DNA from: Forficula auricularia
Taxonomy: Eukaryota > Arthropoda > Insecta > Dermaptera > Forficulidae
Assembly: GCA_024734495.1 (NCBI GenBank)
Contig: JALMQS010000278.1
Coordinates: forward strand, 1,502,861 to 1,566,860
Direction of reading: 5' to 3'
DNA: 64,000 bases
The position numbers and the translations under genes were made by a program. This document shows, one piece after another, positions 57,215-64,000 of the stretch. A model generated the notes under the pieces. It saw only the letters and a program-made list of their open reading frames with translations, made no database searches and was not told the origin of the DNA. How positions within the stretch are numbered: the stretch's first letter is position 1; every line of letters starts with the position of its first letter.

Positions 57215-57322
57215 GGCCCGCCGCAAATTGAACCCAATCCACGCCCAGCCCACGAACAGCCCACGCGTGGTCAAGTACGAGAGACAGATTGAACGTGGTT
57301 TGGGTTCAATTTGCGGCGGGCC
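57215..57322. mobile_element. PIF/Harbinger-like MITE with TAA duplication
   Basis: The TIRs GGCCCGCCGCAAATTGAACC and GGTTCAATTTGCGGCGGGCC are perfect over at least 20 bases. TAA lies directly outside both ends (57212-57214, 57323-57325). The interior has CCACG-rich short repeats. At 108 bp it is among the shortest elements here and looks young. Confidence 0.85.
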
Positions 57323-57325
57323 TAA

Positions 57326-58164
57326 TACCTACTCATGTCGACCGATGGACTCCGCTTAACGTAACCTTTACCGAATCCTAGATATATTCAAAGGGCCTTA
57401 TTACTATTCTAACTATTACAAAAAATACCTACTGGAGTTTCTATATTAGAAAATAAGTATTTTGTTTATATTTAATTTTTCAAATACATTATTTCCTAAT
57501 GAAATCCGTGTTAAATTCATACCTATAGTTGATCTTATTTTTTATTACGTTTAATATCGTCTGGGTCTAACAACACTTGCGAGAATAGTTCGTAACATTC
57601 AAAACTATAAAAAAATTAGATTTCGGAAGATTATTTTATTTGTATAAATAAATTTCGAAATATTCAATTTTAAACTTAAACAGATTTCTTATGTTATTAT
57701 TTATTTTGCTATATGTACATACCCATTTTGGACTTTGGTACAAATTATAGGTACGTACAGTTTTATTAACACAATCAAAATCCTATTTTCTTTTGCGATC
57801 TCCATCGAATAAGATTTCTTATAGATTAAGCTAATTTTCGTTTTTGTTATGTTGTCTTGACTCTTGACAAAAATTATTTCTTGGATTTTTAATAAGGATT
57901 GCATATGCTTTTATCGAATCCAAATTGTACCGAAAATCAAAAATATTAATATGACCATTTAATTGTTCAAATGTTGTGCTGTGTTCAAAAATTATGTTTA
58001 AAGACTCAATGAGAAATTTATCTTCTAAAGACCAACTTGATAATTTGATCAATATTTGGATCTGAAATAATTTATGCACTTCTTAATAGAGAGAATTAAA
58101 AAATGAACCATCAGTGTTGCCAGGGATAAAGGAAAATTGTTAAGATTACTTAGAATTTGTTCAA
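57326..58164. other. AT-rich spacer
   Basis: Overlapping minus-strand open frames at 57701-58079 lack recognised motifs. Confidence 0.4.
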
Positions 58165-58262
58165 CATTTCCCGAAAGGTGGAAATTAGCCAGAGTTACAA
58201 CTATTCCTAAAAAAGTGATCCATCACAAATTGTCAATTACATACCGATCGCAATCATTATTT
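58165..58262 (+). pseudogene. LINE reverse transcriptase fragment
   Basis: Translation gives TFPERWKLARVTTIPKK, then after a one-base shift DPSQIVNYIPIAII. This is the fingers-region block of non-LTR reverse transcriptases (FPxxWKxAxVxPIPKxGxxxxxxNYRPI). Only about 30 codons survive. Confidence 0.75.
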
Positions 58263-58324
58263 GTTCGTATAATTTTCAAAATATAGCCGAACAACCAACT
58301 TTATATATTAGTGTATAGGTGCAA

Positions 58325-58412
58325 GAGTCCACCACGGAACACAGGGGTTGTACTTTTTAGTGCAACTTCTTCTTGTATCAGTATCATTAGGTATATAAAA
58401 AAATAAATAGAT
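58325..58412 (+). mobile_element. SINE 3' tail fragment
   Basis: CAGGGGTTGTACTTTTTAGT, GCAACTTCTTCTTGTATC and AGTATCATTAGG match the 3' region of the SINE at 60506-60864 and the fragment at 3130-3290. Confidence 0.55.
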
Positions 58413-58999
58413 ATGACCGGATTTCCATTGAATTTGGAAGTAGTAGGTTCTTATATTATGGCATTATACAACTCAGTGAGGAAATTATAAATAAAATTAT
58501 AAATTTTCCGTAAGCAACGAAATGAATAAAAATACAAAAATTCATTATGTATTTTTTTAATTAAAAAAAAAACAATTAATCTCCATTAAATGTTTCATTT
58601 AAAAATGATTATTCAGGAACAATCGTAGAGAAATTAAATTTTAAATGAATATGTCCATTGACGATAAAATATGTCGGTTTGAATAAAGTGAATTGCAAAA
58701 TATTTATATATAGTAAAAGTCATCTGCCCCGAACATCTTTTATACATTCTATTTTATAATAATAATATAATATTGTGTATCCGGATCTCCGGATGCACTT
58801 AATTGCTTATTTATGCAGAAGCATGCTCCTCCACCTTTCGTTCAACCAACCTCAAGGAAAGTGGAAAAGAGAAATATCATCAGTGTGGGAAGAACTATTT
58901 AAAAAGAGAACATATATTTTTCTAAATATTGTTAAAATATTGTATATTTTTATTTGATATGACTTTAATATTATATAAAATTAGAAGAAAAAGTGAAAA
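58413..58999. other. AT-rich spacer
   Basis: Nothing recognisable. Confidence 0.35.
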
Positions 59000-59400
59000 A
59001 ATTTCAAGACTTTTTTCGCTCTCCGCAAATATTAGTGTTTTGAAATTGTTTTTAAGGAAAAGTTTTGAGCTAGAATTTTTGAAACTTGTCGTATATACCT
59101 ATGTAGTTTATTAATACAAACTTGTTTTCGTTTCAACTCATTTACTACACCAGTTTTTAAGAGCTCCCCAAAATGAATCGGGTATTTTTTGTTTTTTGTC
59201 TTTCTCACCTGGACGTTCTGAAGCTAAAAAACCCAAATTCTAATCAGTACTACGCTATGAAAAAAATACAGATATTTTGGCAACAGAATGAACTTTCTAC
59301 AATCTTCCGATCTTGAGCTATCGCAAAATCGGTACAGACACACAGAAAATACATAATACATCATTCTTGAAAATGATTTTTATCCACGTTTTAGACATTT
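59000..59400 (+). repeat. Dispersed family J copy
   Basis: CAAGACTTTTTTCGCTCTCC, GTTCTGAAGCTAAAAAACCC, GAATGAACTTTCTACAATCT and CAGACACACAGAAAATAC occur in the family order. Confidence 0.55.
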
Positions 59401-60360
59401 CTATACATGAATAATCTAAAATTCAAAAATATTGAAAATTTTCGAGCGATCTGAACACTTCTGGAGGATGCGCATATTGCAACTGCCTAGTTGCGGTAGT
59501 GCGCAGAATTAAACTTAATTTGAAATAACAGTGATCTATATTTGAGATCATAATATGTAATGAACGTCAACGTTGTGTTGATTCAAAGTAAACGAAATTC
59601 ATTTGTAACTAGATTTTAGGAAGGAAATCTTTCACAAAATAAAATAAACTATTTAAATTGATCAGAAAGATATTCTTCCGTGTTGGATCCTAAGTAAAAT
59701 TAGTTAATATTTTATATCGTTTTACTGTTTTACTGTTTTTCAGAAAGTTTCGATTAATCTCAGTAGCTGTTTAATATTTATCTCTTAGAATAAAATCAGA
59801 TTAGAAAATCTCGAGTAGAAAATCTTTCGAAATTTGCCAAGAAACTTCCGCTAGCTACACTTTTCTCAGATTTTAATGTCATACAGACTGTAAAATAACA
59901 CAAAGTAACAACATTGAAGAATTTAAATGACTTCACTAGGTATCTCTTATTAATTGAAGACTGTTTGTAAATTAGTAAACGAAAAGTCGTGAAAAATATT
60001 AGAAAATTTGAAATAATTATCAAATTTCACCAAAGGTACTCACCCCCAATTAGTTTCTAGCTCAAAGTGACCACAAAATTTTTATTAATATCATAAATAA
60101 TAGGTAATAATTTGCAGCAATAACGGAAGAAATTAAGATGTTTTGTTAACTCGATCTATAAAGGAAAATAGCATGGGGAGGGATAAATAAAAAAATAAAA
60201 AAACAAGTTACAACAAGGTTTAAACCTAAACAAAAAGTATTATGTTCCTCATCAATTAGCTTTACAGAAGACATGCTTGAAGCATCGCGAAATAGGAATG
60301 TTAGGACTGAACGACAAAAGAGGCATGGATAAAGAGACTGGGTGTGCTGTTATAAGACAA
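59401..60360. other. AT-rich spacer
   Basis: Nothing recognisable. Confidence 0.4.
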
Positions 60361-60505
60361 ATAGCTGCGAAGCCCGCCTTTGGCGGGCATCTTTCGGGCC
60401 CGAGGACTGCGCCTCCTGCACCTCGATACCCGCCCACACCCATACCCCCGGAACGCCACAGGTATAATAAAATCATTTATAATCACTCCTCCCCCCCCCG
60501 TCTTT
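60361..60505 (-). mobile_element. Helitron-like element, copy E5
   Basis: Its 3' end (low coordinate, reversed) reads GATGCCCGCCAAAGGCGGGC then TTCGCAGCTAT. The hairpin is perfect. Upstream it shares GTGATTATAAATGATTTTAT with copy E1. A poly(C) run at about 60489-60498 marks the boundary with the adjacent SINE. No 5' TC end is evident. Confidence 0.6.
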
Positions 60506-60864
60506 TTTTTAATGATATTAATGTGAGAAGGAGATACACAAGAAGGTCCATCTCCTAAAGGCCTGTATGGGCTGGCCCCTCCATCGTGAAAAGAACAGAG
60601 TAGAAGGAAAGAAGCCGGGATCACGAGCCAAATCTCAGAAAGTTAGATACAATCCAATTTCCAATTTACTAATAAGTTTTTATGGTCTTCGAGCAGTGGT
60701 AAATTCTCCGATCGATAAATTAGGTTTTTAAATGTATCTCCCACTTAATTTTGTTTTCCAGAACCTATACTTACAGAAAAAATGACTGGGCATAGCCGGG
60801 AATCGAACCCGAGACCTCCCGGCTGCCAGCCAGACATGCTGACCATTACACCAGGAGGCCGTCT
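60506..60864 (-). mobile_element. tRNA-headed SINE
   Basis: The head (60864 down to about 60790) folds like a tRNA D arm, anticodon arm and T arm: A-box-like TGGTGTAATGGTCAGCATG, anticodon stem TCTGG/CCGGG-type and B box GGTTCGATTCC. The acceptor halves do not pair well (GGCCTCC against CTATGCC), so it is not a working tRNA. The body runs through CACGATGGAGGGGCCAGCCC to CTCCTTCTCACATTAATATC and a short A tail near 60510. Fragments of the same family are at 3130 and 58325. Confidence 0.75.
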
Positions 60865-62034
60865 CCAGTTTTCTAGTATATTTTTTTTTTTTTTGAAATT
60901 TTTAGATTTTAAATTATTTTTGTATTAGCCCTGTATTTATTTAACGCCAATGCACGGCCAATTATTTTAATAGATATTGAAAATTGAATGGGTAGAGGAA
61001 GATGAAGAAGGAGTGTTGTATAGTGGGTTGTAGATTCAAATATTTGAAAAATTTAATTCTTGCCAAAATTCTTAATAAATCATGAACGAAAAGCAGCTTT
61101 AATGTCGATCGGGCTTCAACTAGTGTAAATAATAAATGAAGTTTGATTCCCCCTAATTCGGCATCCAATAGTTTATGAGTGAATTTTGGGATTACATTAA
61201 ACCGCTTTTCAACTAAGGCTTCTATAATTAATTTCTGATGAAAGTTCTTTCTTTCTCTTCTTTCGTTTCAATTGATAGTCTTATAAAAGAAGGTCTTTCA
61301 TATTTTTTCAAATCTTTGGAAAATAAGTTCATTGAATGAAAAGAAGGTCTGATAAAAGATAGAAAGAGAGAAAGATTTTAGTAATATAAGGATGTGAGAA
61401 GATGCAATAACTTCAAGTAAGGAATGACTCTTTCATCCCAATGAATGGGTCAAAGTCGAAGGTTTCCGTCTTTATTGAGTCTGAAAGAATTAAAAAAGAA
61501 GACTTCTAGTCCATTGAAGTACCTAATAGAGGAGAAATAATTGATTTCTAATTGATCGTAAAATGGGGCTAATATTTGATTAGATTATTTTACCCGTTAA
61601 GGTTTTTTACTCCATCTTGCATGCGCCTTCTTGTTTGCGTTTGTTTTTTAATGTTCACACTTTACGTTTTTTACTATCTCTTTCCTGTGCAAACATGGTT
61701 TGAATAGATTTTAAGAAGAAGCGTGTGGAAGGCCTTTTAAATAAGACTATAGGAGACTTATAGATTTTATCTCATTAAAAAAATGAAAAGGGCGGTTCTC
61801 TGATCAGGGATCAAGGGAGCAGCAAGGTCGAACCTCCCATTAATTTTAGCTTTCGTTTCTGAATTGTGTCTATGGTCGCGAGAAAATGCTTGGAGGCTCC
61901 TAGCCACAGGTGGAAGCTGTATGCAAGACAGGAGTGAATAAAATAAAAGGTCAAAATCCTATTAGGTTTTTATAACTCTATCATATTATTTGTGCGATAT
62001 AAATTCAAACATACTACGCTATTTTGAGGCCAAA
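60865..62034. other. AT-rich spacer
   Basis: No gene recognised. 61790-61930 is less AT-rich and unique. Confidence 0.4.
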
Positions 62035-62160
62035 TTGGAAACAAAGACTTTCGTTTCACCAGTTCATTTAATCCTATGACTTCTAGAGACTCGAACTCAC
62101 TTCCAACATTTATTATTATATAGGACCTACAACTTTCAATCCTTCAAGAACTAACTCACA
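62035..62160 (+). pseudogene. Jockey/CR1 LINE C-terminal remnant
   Basis: Translation gives NPMTSRDSNSLPTFI and, in another frame, GPTTFNPSRTN. It is collinear with the IPMTSRNWNSLPASIFPSTY and NLQTFKTG end of the LINE protein at 44187-45281. Frameshifted and short. Confidence 0.65.
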
Positions 62161-63689
62161 GGTGATACTAAAGAATAGCTGGCTGCCAGGGACCTCATCA
62201 ATTAACAATAAGTTAATGCTATCAACATCCCCTACAACGGACAGACAGGAATTTTGTTGAGGGTGTTTTCTTTCATAACATTGCTTGAAACGTGTGCAAC
62301 CAAAATTTGGCGTGATTTGGACCAATTTACAGACAAAACCTTAATTTTATATATATATATTATATATATATAGTCATAGGCATTACATGGGCAAAGAGTA
62401 GTTCTCGTATGTTGAAAACTGCTAGACTGTTTCTCTCTGAAACAATTCGAGTAAAATAATCCAAATAATAATGTAAATAAATCACCTTCCTTTTATATAA
62501 AAAATATAATACAATAAAATAAAAATTCCTCTTGGTGAAATGTGATATTGTTAATTTGTCTCGAAATTATACCCATTCATGAGAACATCAAATCAAATAA
62601 ATATCTCAGTGTACGTACATTTCATTTATGTAATGAAATATCAAACAGATAATTTTTCGAATTGCCTTTGATGTAATTAAGAATGTGTTTATTTACAAGA
62701 ACCAAGTTATTTCAAAGTTTATAATTGACATTTGCGTTTTATGTCCATGAATTTCATTTTTTTCCTAAATGAATAAACAAACCTGGCTTGCCAAAACAGA
62801 GAATCTTTAGAGAAATTGCCAATTAGAAAAGACTTAACTTTAAGATAAATAATTCTAGCATTATAAATTTAAATTGTTAAGCAATTTCAATATAGATTTA
62901 AAGAGGAGATAGAAGTATAGATAAAAATATTAATAAGATAACCCAATACATTTAAATTTCTTGTTCATTTGGTTTCAACTAAGCTTTGTGTATGAGAAAA
63001 TCAATTAAATATTTAAATTGAATTAAAATTTATTATGGTCAGGAAAGCTTCAACTATAAAATCGAGTTTCTTGATCACGATTTAATAAGTGACAGAATGA
63101 TAGAGAGAGCTCAACCTAATTAATCCTTAGAGATTAGAGAATGAATTTCAAATTTGGATTTTGATAAATTTCATCCAGAAAATATATTTTGGTCGTAAGC
63201 CGAATCGGAATTTCATTTTATCAAAGTTCCCAGGTTAATAAAATCACTTTAATAAAATATAATAATCCCCAAAACGTATTTTTCCCGAAGCGACCCACAT
63301 ACTCCCACTGCCTAAATATTGATTCATACATATTTGTTCCTATCAGCTGAGTTGTAACTAGCCTTTTATGTACCGGTGCGAGGTTCTATAACTGTGCCCT
63401 TGAAAAAAGTTATTATTATGCATGTCCCGAAACTTGGTCCTGGTCTGGTCATTCCTGCGTTCCTCCAGGATCTGCGCCCTGTGTCTGGGCACCACTCCCA
63501 CCGCCCTAGTTACGGAACTGCCTATCAGTCTAGGGGTCTAGGCGTCTAGTATCTACAAAACACTATCTCCCTAGCACTTTTCTGAGTTCTAATATCTTAA
63601 TTCTTTCAAAATCTGGGTAAAATCAGACTATCAGGCTTATTAGAATCAAGCCATAAGTTTTATTGAGACTTTCAAGTACAAAATGCAAA
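62161..63689. other. AT-rich spacer with (TA)n
   Basis: A TATATA run with one interruption lies at 62349-62372. The stretch at 63420-63545 is less AT-rich and pyrimidine-rich. No gene recognised. Confidence 0.4.
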
Positions 63690-63915
63690 TAAATAAGTGA
63701 AAACTTTTTCACGAGTCTGTAAGCTCTCCACAAATTTTTGCGATTAGGCCATTTTTTATAGCGAACCATTTGGGGTAGAAAATTGAAACTTAGTACTAGG
63801 CTATTAATAATAGAATGAATTTTCTACGACCTTTCTTTCTTGGGTTGTCGAAGATATATGAATTCAAAGACATAAACAGAAAAAATAGTATTAGAAAATT
63901 ATTTTTATCCAAGTT
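63690..63915 (+). repeat. Dispersed family J copy
   Basis: AACTTTTTCACGAGTCTGTA then AGCTCTCCACAAATTTTTGC, later GAATGAATTTTCTACGACCT. Same order as the copies at 31465 and 59000. Confidence 0.55.
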
Positions 63916-64000
63916 TAAGAAAAAAAATTGTGTAAGTTCGACTTCCCTGCTTCCCTAGGTTATCGATCAGATTATCCTCATTATTTAATATTGCTTTTAA

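Noticed and set aside
60252..60624. Three overlapping frames of 74 to 107 codons
   Set aside because: They are composition effects of a Helitron-like piece and a SINE on opposite strands.
60790..60864. tRNA gene on the minus strand
   Set aside because: D, anticodon and T arms are recognisable, but the acceptor strands do not pair and the sequence continues into a SINE body with copies elsewhere.
1..64000. CRISPR arrays, LTR retrotransposons, endogenous viral elements, rRNA genes
   Set aside because: Looked for regularly spaced repeats, long direct terminal repeats with primer-binding sites, and viral or ribosomal signatures; none was seen by eye.

Overview
This is a strongly AT-rich stretch of eukaryotic, almost certainly arthropod (most likely insect) nuclear DNA. 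It is a transposon graveyard in an intron or gene desert. No complete host protein-coding gene, no rRNA and no convincing functional tRNA is visible. The only long open frame is a reverse transcriptase; most other open frames lie inside repeats or in unremarkable AT-rich DNA. The insect assignment is inference. It rests on RTE-type LINEs with GAT-rich 3' tails, tRNA-derived SINEs, a mariner relic, several hAT and PIF/Harbinger-like MITEs, Helitron-like short elements, and repeat modules beginning CCGACTTCAAAAAAAGGAGG or resembling GGCC(A/T)AGTGCGAG. From memory these are common in lepidopteran and other insect genomes. The order cannot be settled from this window.

Layout. 1-10 kb: a hairpin at the very start, a hAT MITE with an 8-bp target duplication (1443-1704), a CCGACTTC fold-back element (2340-3087), two copies of a hairpin family (A, near 6.2 and 8.8 kb), one copy of a family with internal repeats (D, 7.0-7.9 kb) and a full hAT-like element (B, 9051-9880). 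10-20 kb: family K and I repeats, a GC-normal island with a possible short exon (11434-11554), a pair of related hAT MITEs (12065 and 15194), a GGGGCCATTCAT element, a Helitron-like element, a large inverted repeat (F), a second B copy and a PIF/Harbinger-like palindrome (19006-19192). 20-30 kb: a young SINE with a perfect 11-bp target duplication (21155-21369), an AT-centred palindrome, a broken jockey/CR1-type LINE on the minus strand, a promoter-like GC island (26.1-26.3 kb), a structured GC-rich segment (26.8-27.0 kb) and another hAT element. 30-40 kb: a dead mariner interrupted by a fold-back repeat, RTE fragments, and a B copy carrying a nested A copy. 40-50 kb: RTE debris, a pre-miRNA-like hairpin (42853-42955), a well preserved 5'-truncated LINE with poly(A) (44193-45395), and a Helitron-like element with a G-quadruplex-prone core followed by a tandem duplication. 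50-64 kb: a hAT deletion derivative with a perfect target duplication (51801-52469), two tRNA-derived SINEs, the second D copy with an in-frame triple repeat, more Helitron-like pieces, a PIF-like MITE and LINE remnants.

No cooperating gene system was found. The relationships that can be read are between parasites: autonomous LINE relics and the SINEs that may have used such machinery, a hAT internal-deletion derivative, and nested insertions that give relative ages. The most promising undescribed items are the miRNA-like hairpin near 42.9 kb, the Helitron-like family with a compensatory change in its 3' hairpin, the structured segment at 26.8-27.0 kb, and the unique GC-normal islands that may be host exons or enhancers. 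Boundaries come from reading by eye; long intervals described as empty may still hold short exons or old repeats.
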